From Clitoria ternatea (taxonomy: Eukaryota; Streptophyta; Magnoliopsida; Fabales; Fabaceae), in assembly GCA_037962975.1 (NCBI GenBank), contig CM075675.1, positions 1,250,001 to 1,314,000 of the forward strand: 64,000 nucleotides of DNA, written 5' to 3'. A program made the position numbers and the translations under genes. The notes under the pieces were generated by a model. The model did not search any database. It saw nothing but the letters and a program-made list of their open reading frames with translations, and was not told where the DNA came from. Positions 48,894 to 58,986 of this stretch are shown one piece after another. Within the stretch, counting starts at the first letter, position 1, and each line of letters begins with the position of its first letter.

Positions 48894-51800
48894 TCAAGCA
48901 TAATACTTCTTGACTGCATCTGAATTGACCGGGAAAGATAACTCCTCACCATCCATGTTTGTCAAAATCAAAGCTCCTCCAGAAAAGGCTCTCTTTACGA
49001 TGAATGGTCCTTCATAATTTGGCTTCCATTTGCCTCGGTGATCATTTTGATTCGGTAAGATTTTCTTCAGTACCAAATCACCTTCATGAAATTGACGAGG
49101 TCGCACTTTCTTTTCGTATGCCTTCTTCATACGCTTTTGGTATAACTGCCCATGACAGAGAGCGGTTAACCTTTTCCCATCAATTAAATTTAATTGATCA
49201 TACCGGGACCGAACCCATTCAGCTTCTTCTAATTTGGCATCCATGATTACTTTTAAAGACGGAATTTCCACTTCTATTGGTAAAACAGCTTCCATACCAT
49301 ACACCAATGAGAAGGGTGTTGCCCCTGTCGAAGTTCGTACAGAGGTACGATACCCATGTAAAGCAAAAGGAAGCAACTCACTCCAGTCTTTGTAGGTTTC
49401 AACCATCTTTTGTATGATTTTCTTTATATTTTTGTTAGCAGCTTCCACTGCTCCATTCATCTTAGGTCTGTATGGAGATGAATTAAGGTGTTTGATTTTG
49501 AATTCCTCACAAAGTTCATGCATCATTTTATTATTTAGGTTTGTACCATTATCAGTGATGATCTGATTTGGTAAACCATATCTACAAATCAATTCTCTCT
49601 TGATGAATTTGACCACAACATTTTTAGTCACGTTGGTGTAGGAAGCTGCTTCAACCCACTTAGTGAAGTAATCAATGGCCACCAAAATAAAGCGATGCCC
49701 ATTCGATGCTTTTGGTTCAATGGGACCAATAACATCTATGCCCCACATAGCAAAAGGCCAAGGCACAGTTAGAACGTGCAAAGAAGATGGTGGTGCATGA
49801 ATGTTATCTGCATAGGTTTGACACTTGTGACATTTCTTGGCATAGTTATGACAATCATTTTCCATTGTCATCCAATAATATCCAGATCTGAGAATTTTTC
49901 TTGCCATCGAGTGCCCATTTGCATGTGTTCCGAAAGGCCCTTCATGAACATCCTTCATGATTTTGTTAGCTTCCGTCACGTCTACGCAACGAAGGAGAAC
50001 AGAATCATAATTTCTCTTATAGAGTGTATTCCCAGTCATAAAGAAATTCATGGCTAGGCGCCTGAGGGTTCTTTTATCATTTTCTGAGATACCAGGAGGA
50101 TATTCTTGATTTTGAATATAATTTTTGATGTCATGAAACCATGGTTTCCCATCGGGCTCTTCTTCTATCTCATGACAATATGCAGGTTCGAGACGCCTTT
50201 CAATCTCGATGAAGGGCATGTCACAATCCCTACTTACGTTGAACATGGAGGCCAACGTGGCCAAAGCATCGGCTAATTGGTTATCATCCCGAGGAATATG
50301 ATGGAAAGAGACTTCATCAAACCCTTTGATTAGTTCCATGATGTGAGCTTGATAAGGAATCAATTTTCCATCTCTAGTATCCCATTCTTCTTTCAGTTGA
50401 TGAATCACCAAGGCAGAATCTCCGTATATTTGTAGAGATTTCACCTTTGCTTCAAGTGCCGCCTGAATCCCCAAAACACAAGCTTCATATTCTGCAATAT
50501 TATTGGTACAATCAAAACAAAGTCTAGCAGTGAATGGGAAAAGCTTGTTATCTGGTGAGATTAGGATGGCCCCAATCCCATGCCCCAGTGTATTTGACGC
50601 CCCATCGAACATCAAAATCCAAGTTCTATTAGGATAATCTTTCTCTTCTGACAACATCATAATATTTTCATCAGGAAATTCAAATGACATTGGTTGGTAC
50701 TCTTTTAGGGGATGGTGGGCCAAGTGATCAGCTAAAGCACTCCCTCTTACAGCTTTTTGGGTGACATGAATGATATCATACTCAGTCAAAAGAACCTGCC
50801 AACGAGCTATTCTTCCCGTCAGAGCCGGTTTTTCAAAGATGTACTTAATTGGGTCCATCTTAGATATCAACCAAGTAGTATAAGATAACATGTATTGCCT
50901 TAGGCGACGAGCAGCCCATGCTAATGCACAACAAGTTCGTTCCACAGTAGAATATCGTGCTTCGCACTCAGTGAACTTCTTGCTCAAATAGTAAATAGCA
51001 TGCTCTTTTCTCCCAGACTCATCATGTTGCCCCAGTACAGAGCCCATAGACTCATTTATCACCGTCAAATACAACAGGAGTGGTCTTCCTGGGGTTGGGG
51101 GAACCAAGATCGGTGGGGATTGCAAGTATCGCTTTATTTGGTCAAAGGCCTCCTGACAATCATCATTCCATTGTGATGGTTGATTTTTACGAAGCAACTT
51201 AAAGATTGGATTACATACAGCTGTTAGTTGAGAAATGAAACGAGCTATGTAATTCAACCTTCCAAGGAATCCTCGTACTTCTTTTTCGGTGCTAGGAGCG
51301 GGCATTTCCATGATTGCCTTTACTTTATCGGGATCCACTTCGATACCTCTCTCACTGACAATGAAACCAAGCAACCTTCCAGAGCTAGCCCCAAAAGTGC
51401 ATTTAGCCGGATTTAATCTGAGTTTGAATTTCCTCAGGCGTTCAAAGAGCTTTCGTAAGTCAATCAAGTGACCTTCAACAGATTTGGATTTGGCAATAAT
51501 ATCATCCACATAAACCTCTATCTCTTTATGCATCATGTCATGAAATAGAGTTACCATTGCTCTTTGGTAAGTGGCACCGGCATTTTTCAATCCAAAAGAC
51601 ATCACCTTGTAGCAGAAGGTTCCCCACAAAGTAATAAAAGTGGTTTTTTCCATGTCTTCGGGTGCCATCTTGATTTGGTTGTACCCAGAAAATCCATCCA
51701 TGAATGAAAAAATGGAATGTTGGGCTGTGTTATCAACAAGAACATCAATATGTGGTAATGGAAAGTCATCTTTTGGGCTAGCTCTATTCAAATCCCGGTA

Positions 51801-52323
51801 ATCAACACACATTCGCACCTTCCCATCTTTCTTCGGGACTGGAACAATGTTGGCCACCCATTCAGGGTATTTGGAGACAGCCAAGAACCCAGCATCCAAC
51901 TGTTTGGTTATCTCTTCTTTAATCTTTAAGAGCATTTCTGGCTTCATCCTTCTCAACTTTTGCTTTATGGGGACGCAACCGGGTTTCAATGGCAACTTGT
52001 GTTCAACGATGCAGCTATCTAATCCCGGCATATCCTGATACGACCAAGCAAACACATCGCTGAATTCGACCAACAATTCTATTAATTCTCTCTTATGTTC
52101 TCTACTCAAAGAGGTGCCGATTTTGACTTCTTGTTTGTTTTCTTCACTCCCCAAATTTATGACTTCAACAATTTCTAGATAGGGAGAAATTTCTTTATCT
52201 TCCTGATCTAGCAGCCTTAGTAATTCAGGGGAAGGTTCATCGGACTCTTCATCCTCTTCGCTTGTTGGATTAAAATCATGATGGGAGAAAGCAATCTTAT
52301 TATTTTGGAATTCAATTTCAGAT
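48894..52323 (-). CDS. Ogre pol: RT, RNase H, second RNase H, integrase
   Basis: The open frame runs from a splice acceptor at 52324 to the stop at 48894. There is no ATG near the start, which fits expression through splicing from the gag-protease ORF. Counting from codon 52154, RT includes VYVDDIIAKS near residue 215. A first RNase H follows at roughly 360-480, a second Tat-type RNase H starts at WILMFDGAS near 515, and integrase follows with an HHCC zinc finger and DDE-type residues (WGIDVIGP, TDNGTNL, NGAVEAANK). The C-terminus has no chromodomain. No stops or shifts are seen, so it looks functional. It copies element RNA into DNA and integrates it. Confidence 0.95.
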
Positions 52324-52494
52324 CTGCAATTTATTTAATATAAAAAAAGGCAAAATAAGGAAAATGATAATTGAACTTAACTTTTATTTATTTGAAATGA
52401 TAAAGGAAACATGTTTTGCCCTTATTAAAACTCATCCTAAGGCTTTAGGCATAGCCAAAGGATTTAAACAAAAACCTACAAAGTGAACAATTAC
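52324..52494 (-). other. Predicted Ogre intron between protease and RT
   Basis: The donor GTAATTG overlaps the gag-protease stop codon (the TAA lies inside the intron). The acceptor TTGCAG follows an AT-rich stretch with a T run. Removing 171 bp joins the two ORFs in frame and removes the stop. A spliced intron at this place is an established feature of Ogre elements; splicing of this copy is inferred. Confidence 0.8.
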
Positions 52495-55400
52495 TTTGAA
52501 ATGATCTCTGGAAGCTCAACGGCTTCCCAATTACACAGTTCAGTATCTGAAGGACAAGGGTAAATCAAGTCTTCTTCTCTCTTGGACTCATCATCGATGA
52601 CCGCCACTTGGTTTGGAGATGTCAAGCCTGCACTCCTGAAGCTTCGGTAAAGGTCACAGATAGGGATCTTCGCAGTTACAGGTTCTCGGTTTTCTAACCG
52701 TGCAAGTCGCTTTTCTCTCTTATCTGCGAAAACCTTCGCTCTTTCCATTGGAGATGGATGATACCCCAGCCCAAAGCCGTTCTTATTCTCCTTAACCAAT
52801 AATGGGTCTACTCCTCCATCAAGCATCTTTCCAAGCCCTTTCCCTGGCTGGAATCCAGATTTCATCATCACTTTAGCTACCATCATAGAAGCTTTAGAAG
52901 GACGAGCTAGTTGTAACCCTTCGCTCACATAGGTGGTGTGAGCAATTTCCAATGATTGGAAGGAAGTCTCAAGACTTTCTTCAGCCGCTTCTATATATGG
53001 AGTTGACATGGGCTTACTGATAAGGAAATCTCCCTCACCAGAAACAATGACTAGCTTGTTGTTTACCACAAATTTAAGCTTTTGATGAAGGGTAGATGGA
53101 ACCACACCGGCAGAATGTATCCAAGGCCTCCCCAATAGGCAGCTATAAGCAGGGTTGATGTCCATCACTTGAAACAATACGTTGAAGGTGCATGGGCCCA
53201 CTTGGATGGGGATCTCAATATCTCCAATGACCTCTCTCCGAGTACCGTCAAAAGCTCTTACTACCATTGAGCTTGGCTTCATATGTGACCCATCAAAAGG
53301 TAGTTGATTTAAAGTGGACTTTGGCATGATATTCAGAGAGGAACCATTATCAACTAGGACCTTGGCTACGATATGATCCCGACACTTGACAGAGATATGT
53401 AATGCCTTATTATGACCTCTTCCTTCAGCAGGTATCTCTTCGTCGGTGAAAGTTAAGTAGTCATTTGAGGCAATATGCCCCACTATCCCTTCAAACTTTT
53501 CAGGCGAAATATCTTTCGCAACATGTGCTTTATTCAAGACCTTCAATAACTTTCCACGATGTGGTTCTGAGTCCAATAAGAGAGATAACAAGGATATTTT
53601 TGCAGGAGTGCGGTTTAACTGGTCGAGGACCTGGTATTCGCTTTGCTTAATGAATTTCAAAAATTCACAAGCATCTTCCTCTGTTATTCCTTGGGGAGGA
53701 TCTTGTTCTTTACCACGACTTTCTTTTTCACTTACAGGTACATCCTCCTTTCTCAAGTTTTCAGGAGCATAAACTCGTCCACTCCTAGTCATTCCACTTG
53801 TCTCGGAAATATTGGTTACTGAGGATGACGATCCCTTTAGGAGTTGAGGGATTACATCCACTTCATACTTCCAAGGTACTGCATGGGTATCCTTGTATGA
53901 AAATGGAGATGGGGTCCTAATTGTCAAGGACGGATGGTTCATGACTGGTTCAGTCAAAGGTTTCTTGGTGTAATAGACCACCAAAGGAACAGGGGTGACT
54001 GGGCTTACTGAGTCTGTACCATGCTGCCCATGGATCATGTTGACATCATTGCAAGGGGGACAATGATCATTTCCCAAGTCATGTGTTATTGCATTTACCC
54101 CAGTATTTCCATGATTAGGCAAAGGATTTCTAATTACATTTGGGGAGCCTTCTTCGAAATCCAACCACTTGGCATTTATCAAATCACGTACCTTAAACTT
54201 TAAGGCAATGCAATTTTCTGTAGAATGCCCCGGTGCCCCAGCATGATAATCACACTTCACATTAGGATCATACCCCTTAGGATAGGGTGGCCCTACGGGT
54301 TTTAAAGGACATCGTACAACAAGAGAACTTTTGAGAAGTTGAGGTAAAAGTTCAGTATATGTCATGGGAATTGGATCAAATTGGACAGAAGGACGGTCAT
54401 TGTTTGGCTTTTTTTGTGGAAGATTTGGGTTGGGATTTTGCATCCATTGTTGGGGAGGAAGTGGTGGTGTATTCTTAAAATTATGGACGGGTGGGGGTCT
54501 ATATGATTGAGGATGGGGAAATGGATTTCCAGAAGCAGCAGCTACATAAGGGTAAGTTCCGTACGATGGATAATGAGGTGGGAAAGGGAAAGGGGAAGGT
54601 TGAAATATTTTTTGATTATGTTGACCTTGATTTCCCATTACAGCATTTGCTTCCTCACCCTTTCTTCTTCCTGCCCCTGTCATAGGTCTTCCTATTGATG
54701 GGGAACTTTGGATAACTTTTCCTGTTCTCAAACCACTTTCAATTCTTTCCCTTATTACCACCATATCAGAAAAGCTTGATGATACACTCCCAAGCATCCT
54801 TTCATAGAACGGTGGCTGAAGAGTGTCAATGAACATTGCCACTATCTCTTTCTCTATCAGGGGTGGTTCAACTTGTGCAGCCATTTCTCTCCATCGTTGA
54901 GCATATTCCTTGAAGGACTCAGTATTCCTTTTGGTCATATTTTGAAGTTGTAGCCGGTCTGGTGCCATATCCATATTGTATTTATATTGCTTCAGAAAGG
55001 CATCGGCTAGATCCTTCCAACAACGAATACGAGTTCTTTCAAGGTGAGTGTACCAGCTCAACGCTGCCCCAGCAAGGCTATCTTGAAAAAAATGAATCAG
55101 CAGCTTTTCATCATAAGCATATCCAGCCATCTTTCGGCAGTACATGGTCAAATGGTTACGAGGACAAGTTGTTCCTTTGTATTTGTCAAATTCCGGCAAT
55201 TTGAATTTAGGAGGAATTACCACATCTGGGACTAGGCATAATTCAGAAACATTTGTTATGCCTAAGCCACTTCCTCCCTCTACTGCACGCAACCTTTCTT
55301 CCAATATCTCCATTTGCCCTTTTGACAAAGGCGCTGCTGGCTGATCAAGATTTGGTGGAGGGACCTGAGCTTTGTGTGACAGGTTTTGGGAAGCACCTGC

Positions 55401-56081
55401 CTGTGGTATTGGGCAACCATAAGGGAAATAATATGGCACTGCTTGTGGGTTTGGTTGTGTGGCATCATTTGGAGTCTGGTGATTTTGTGGTGGAATTGTA
55501 TTAGGTGGAGTGACATTGGGTGGAGCCTGAGTGTTTTGGGGGACAGCTGTTGATTGGTTGAAATTTGGAGGGTTAGATATCGGGGGATTAGGAATTTGTT
55601 GAGCAGCAGGAGGATTTTCTTGATTAGGATTAGGGTGCATGGTGTAATACCCTTGAGGTAAGCCGTATGGAGGCCAAGCATATGCTTGCTGAACATTCCC
55701 GTCTTGGGAAACAAAAGGTGGCAATGGCATACCATAAGGTTGGTGTGGGATGAATGGAGTTTCAGTGACTGGAGCAGGATCATTTAAAGGTATAGGGTTC
55801 CCCTCTTGAGCTTGAACTTGAGGGGTGGATGTTTGTTCCCCATTTCCTGCAGAAGATCCCCTTTCTGTACCTCTTCTTTCAAGGAGCTTAAGTATTTCTG
55901 CCATCTGCTCCTTGATCTGGCCAACTTCATTCCTCAATTCTTCAACTGCGCTTTCCGGCTCTGCCATGAGTCTTGTTTGCAGTCTGGTTTGATAAGGATG
56001 CTTTGAGCCCCTTCTCCCCGTGATGTGAATAAATACAAAGAAACCCCCTTTGGTACAAGAACAAGTATTGTTAAATGACAT
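52491..56081 (-). CDS. Ogre gag-protease polyprotein with G-patch
   Basis: 1196 aa from the ATG at 56081. An N-terminal coiled-coil stretch (about 40-70) is followed by a Pro/Gln/Asn-rich segment (80-250) and a retrotransposon gag domain (about 290-460, with FQDSLAGAALSWY). A zinc-knuckle-like CDYHAGAPGHSTENC motif lies near 620, a retropepsin with VDNGSS at about 910 and LLGRPWIH, and a G-patch (SGFQPGKGLGKM) near 1075. Gag forms the particle and protease cleaves the polyprotein; a G-patch after protease is known in Tat elements and some retroviruses. The stop is expected to be bypassed in spliced RNA. The frame is intact. Confidence 0.93.
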   Translation of the reverse strand: MSFNNTCSCTKGGFFVFIHITGRRGSKHPYQTRLQTRLMAEPESAVEELRNEVGQIKEQMAEILKLLERRGTERGSSAGNGEQTSTPQVQAQEGNPIPLNDPAPVTETPFIPHQPYGMPLPPFVSQDGNVQQAYAWPPYGLPQGYYTMHPNPNQENPPAAQQIPNPPISNPPNFNQSTAVPQNTQAPPNVTPPNTIPPQNHQTPNDATQPNPQAVPYYFPYGCPIPQAGASQNLSHKAQVPPPNLDQPAAPLSKGQMEILEERLRAVEGGSGLGITNVSELCLVPDVVIPPKFKLPEFDKYKGTTCPRNHLTMYCRKMAGYAYDEKLLIHFFQDSLAGAALSWYTHLERTRIRCWKDLADAFLKQYKYNMDMAPDRLQLQNMTKRNTESFKEYAQRWREMAAQVEPPLIEKEIVAMFIDTLQPPFYERMLGSVSSSFSDMVVIRERIESGLRTGKVIQSSPSIGRPMTGAGRRKGEEANAVMGNQGQHNQKIFQPSPFPFPPHYPSYGTYPYVAAASGNPFPHPQSYRPPPVHNFKNTPPLPPQQWMQNPNPNLPQKKPNNDRPSVQFDPIPMTYTELLPQLLKSSLVVRCPLKPVGPPYPKGYDPNVKCDYHAGAPGHSTENCIALKFKVRDLINAKWLDFEEGSPNVIRNPLPNHGNTGVNAITHDLGNDHCPPCNDVNMIHGQHGTDSVSPVTPVPLVVYYTKKPLTEPVMNHPSLTIRTPSPFSYKDTHAVPWKYEVDVIPQLLKGSSSSVTNISETSGMTRSGRVYAPENLRKEDVPVSEKESRGKEQDPPQGITEEDACEFLKFIKQSEYQVLDQLNRTPAKISLLSLLLDSEPHRGKLLKVLNKAHVAKDISPEKFEGIVGHIASNDYLTFTDEEIPAEGRGHNKALHISVKCRDHIVAKVLVDNGSSLNIMPKSTLNQLPFDGSHMKPSSMVVRAFDGTRREVIGDIEIPIQVGPCTFNVLFQVMDINPAYSCLLGRPWIHSAGVVPSTLHQKLKFVVNNKLVIVSGEGDFLISKPMSTPYIEAAEESLETSFQSLEIAHTTYVSEGLQLARPSKASMMVAKVMMKSGFQPGKGLGKMLDGGVDPLLVKENKNGFGLGYHPSPMERAKVFADKREKRLARLENREPVTAKIPICDLYRSFRSAGLTSPNQVAVIDDESKREEDLIYPCPSDTELCNWEAVELPEIISK

Positions 56082-56256
56082 AAAGAGATGTAAAGTAAAT
56101 ACATGATGAATTTAAGATATCGGTAAGCAAAGATAAACCTTTCTTTTAGAATGTCTTTTTCTAAAGTACTAAGTTAGAAGAAAAATGCAAATTCAACATG
56201 AGATTTATTCATTGATCAACAAGTTCTGATACATTGTTTGTTACAACAACTCAAAA

Positions 56257-58176
56257 TCAATTCTCTCTTGCTTTAGCAATCCAGACCTTCATTTCATCCA
56301 ATCGCCCCTTGCAGTATTGGATGAATGTTGTAATTTCCTCCGGTGTAGAAAGCGGATTCATCATCGCTTCAGCCTTCTTCAACAGGTGAGGAATATTTCC
56401 AAGTGTTCCATTAGCAAGACCGGCTAGATTAGAAAAACGGTCTCTCCAAGAATAGACAAGACTTTCCAACTCAACCCTTTCTAGGGTCATTAAACGTATA
56501 ATCTCTTCATATCTATCCTTGTCTTCCATGGCTTGCCATTTTTCTTCATTTATTTCACGCTCGCAAGCACTGACGACATCTCTGACTTGTCGTTCTAGTT
56601 CATCAATTCGCGCTTGCATAAGGTTCTTTTCAACTTGAGCTTCTTCTTTTGTCTTGGCTAGAATTCCTCGTAACCGCCCTTTGTCAGCCAATATATCATC
56701 CTTTTGTTTCTCTTTGGTCTTCAATTGGCTGTTCGCTGTTTGGAGGCATTGATCCAATTGCATCATATGTTCTCTTTCAATTTGTCGCTTCTTACCCATG
56801 TCTTCAAAGGCATTTTCTAATTCACACCTTTTTCTCTTAAGGGAAGCATTGTCTTGTTGAATTTTGATCAAATCATCCTCCAAAGCTTGATTTTTCTTTG
56901 TCATTTTAGCCAACTCACTCCTCAAATTTTCAATCTCTTTGCTTTCATCGGGAACTGGATTTCTCACATAAGCACCGTGATCTTTAAAGGGTAATTTAAC
57001 AATGGCTACCCTATTTGAAATCCACCGGTGGTAACTTTCTTTTGCGGCATGACTTCGGACACCCAATTCTTTTCCTTTACTATGAACCTTGCCCCAAGCA
57101 TCAATGACAGTTTGAATAACAGGAGCACTATTTCCCTCAATATAATAATGAAGAAAAGGCGTTACTGTTTCTTCTTCTGGAGGTTGTATCATAGGATAAG
57201 CAAGTTGTCTTTTTGCAATGCTAGGATTATAATTGATGCATCCTTGAGTTCCCATGAGAGGCACATTCGGAAATTTTCCACAGCAGTAAATAATGGAATC
57301 CACGTTCATCCACTGAGGGTACCACCGAATCATGCTAGCAGATAATCCTGCCAGATGTCCTGCCCACTCCCTATTAGTCTTCTTGGTTAACCTAAGGAGC
57401 TTCAAATCAGAAATAGGACATTCAACCTTGCCAACTTGATTGAAGACATGAGAAGTAAGCCATAGATACAAGGCGGGTAGACAACAGACAATCTTTTTCC
57501 CATTCCGGTTATGACAGGAATCCATTGTACAATAGATATCAGCTAAGACAGCAGTCATGGAACTTTCACCTCTAAGCTTTCTAGCTAGGAAAACATCAAT
57601 TGCCTTGAAATCAATATAATTATCAAGGCTTGGGAAGAGGATCACACCATAGATGGCCAACGCCAAAATGTCAACAAACACGTCCCATTCTCCTTTCCCT
57701 GCCTGACTGAGGAGTTGCTGCTCAAAGAAGCTTAGTGCGAATCCTGAAATTTGGTTCCTGCTTAATTGAGCCTTCTTAAGCATTTCAGGATCCATCTTAA
57801 GAATGCGAGCTACACTGAAGATTGAAGCATGATGTTCAGTTCGACGATAAGGTTTCAAATCTTCTAATGGCAAGCCAAATATCTGTTCAAACTCCTCCAA
57901 AGTAGGAGCTAACTGGAAATCTTTGAATGTAAAACAGCGGAGAGAAGGATCATAAAACTGAGCTAGAGCAGTAAGGGCCCCTTCTTGCACTACGACCTCT
58001 AAGAATTTTAAGATCTTTCCATACTTCCTTGTAAAGGTCATTTTCTGGGTAATATCCATCCTTTTGCTTAAGGACAACAGATTGCTAGTATTTGATCTGA
58101 TGACTTTGAGGTGTAACAAATTTTTTAAACCAGTTGCCTTCACTTCTTGATCACTTGATCTCATGTTAAATTCCAT
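56257..58176 (-). CDS. Ogre ORF1, DUF7745-like with coiled coil
   Basis: 639 aa from the ATG at 58176; it is the first ORF after the primer site and ends about 175 bases before gag. The N-terminal two thirds (about 1-390) resemble a plant retroelement domain I recall as DUF7745, related in style to the plant mobile domain (words such as TFTRKYGKIL, FYDPSLRCFTF, GCINYNPS). The C-terminal part (about 400-570) is a long charged coiled coil, followed by a short helical tail. Its function in Ogre elements is unknown; I see no catalytic motif. The intact frame in a young copy suggests it is needed. Confidence 0.85.
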   Translation of the reverse strand: MEFNMRSSDQEVKATGLKNLLHLKVIRSNTSNLLSLSKRMDITQKMTFTRKYGKILKFLEVVVQEGALTALAQFYDPSLRCFTFKDFQLAPTLEEFEQIFGLPLEDLKPYRRTEHHASIFSVARILKMDPEMLKKAQLSRNQISGFALSFFEQQLLSQAGKGEWDVFVDILALAIYGVILFPSLDNYIDFKAIDVFLARKLRGESSMTAVLADIYCTMDSCHNRNGKKIVCCLPALYLWLTSHVFNQVGKVECPISDLKLLRLTKKTNREWAGHLAGLSASMIRWYPQWMNVDSIIYCCGKFPNVPLMGTQGCINYNPSIAKRQLAYPMIQPPEEETVTPFLHYYIEGNSAPVIQTVIDAWGKVHSKGKELGVRSHAAKESYHRWISNRVAIVKLPFKDHGAYVRNPVPDESKEIENLRSELAKMTKKNQALEDDLIKIQQDNASLKRKRCELENAFEDMGKKRQIEREHMMQLDQCLQTANSQLKTKEKQKDDILADKGRLRGILAKTKEEAQVEKNLMQARIDELERQVRDVVSACEREINEEKWQAMEDKDRYEEIIRLMTLERVELESLVYSWRDRFSNLAGLANGTLGNIPHLLKKAEAMMNPLSTPEEITTFIQYCKGRLDEMKVWIAKAREN

Positions 58177-58964
58177 TTTTAGTGATACTTACCGATGTTT
58201 AAATTTCACCTTTAACAAAAGAAATAAATGAATCAGATTAACAAAGAAAACAGTTTGATAAATATCCTCACATAAGAGTGTGATAATACTTATCATGACT
58301 AAAGTATAGAAAATATACATTTTTGATTTTTTTTTTTTAAAAAAAACTTTGTGCAAATAAATAAAAGATAAAAGGAATGTTTGCCCAATTGTGTCTTAGA
58401 CAAGGTAACCACCTAATTGGCTCTAAGGCTATTTAATCGTGTTTCTTTAAAAGGTAATTGTTCTAATTGGTTCTAAGAAGGTCACCGGAGCTCTGATCTT
58501 TAGCTATGAGTCTTATGCAAAAAGTAGGGAATCCTACTTAGTGCGGACATCATAACTAAGATAACACCCCGGCTGAGATTTTCACGCGAATCATGGTAGG
58601 ACGTCTCGTCCTAAATGACACCGCTAATAATCTCCCCTAGCCTATGTCTTTTACGGGGCCCGGGAATAGGGTCCCTTCTAATAGTGTGTGCATTATGGTG
58701 AATGTGAAGTGTGTGGGGCATTCATACCTGGATTTTTACCCATTCTTCACAATGAACAAACATAAAGCAAAATAAGTATCACATGTCTTCTACCTTAAGG
58801 TTCTAAATTAAGGCAATAAAGAAGGAAAAAAAATAGTATAAAATCTAAAATTAATGGAAGATTAGATAAACAACAAGAATAACATAACAAATAAATATAA
58901 AGGATGAAATAATTAACAATCAACAAAATACACAAGATCAATTTAACGGGCTTGACTCTCAAAA
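58177..58964 (-). other. Ogre untranslated leader
   Basis: About 790 bp between the primer-binding site and ORF1 hold no long open frame. It should contain packaging and dimerisation signals, but none can be recognised from sequence alone. Confidence 0.6.
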
Positions 58965-58984
58965 TGTCCCCAGTGGAGTCGCCA
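58965..58984 (-). other. Ogre primer-binding site (probably tRNA-Arg)
   Basis: The minus strand reads TGGCGACTCCACTGGGGACA, two bases inside the 5' LTR. TGG pairs with the tRNA CCA end. A tRNA-Arg primer is the one reported for Ogre elements; the match to a specific tRNA was not checked. Confidence 0.75.
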
Positions 58985-58986
58985 TC

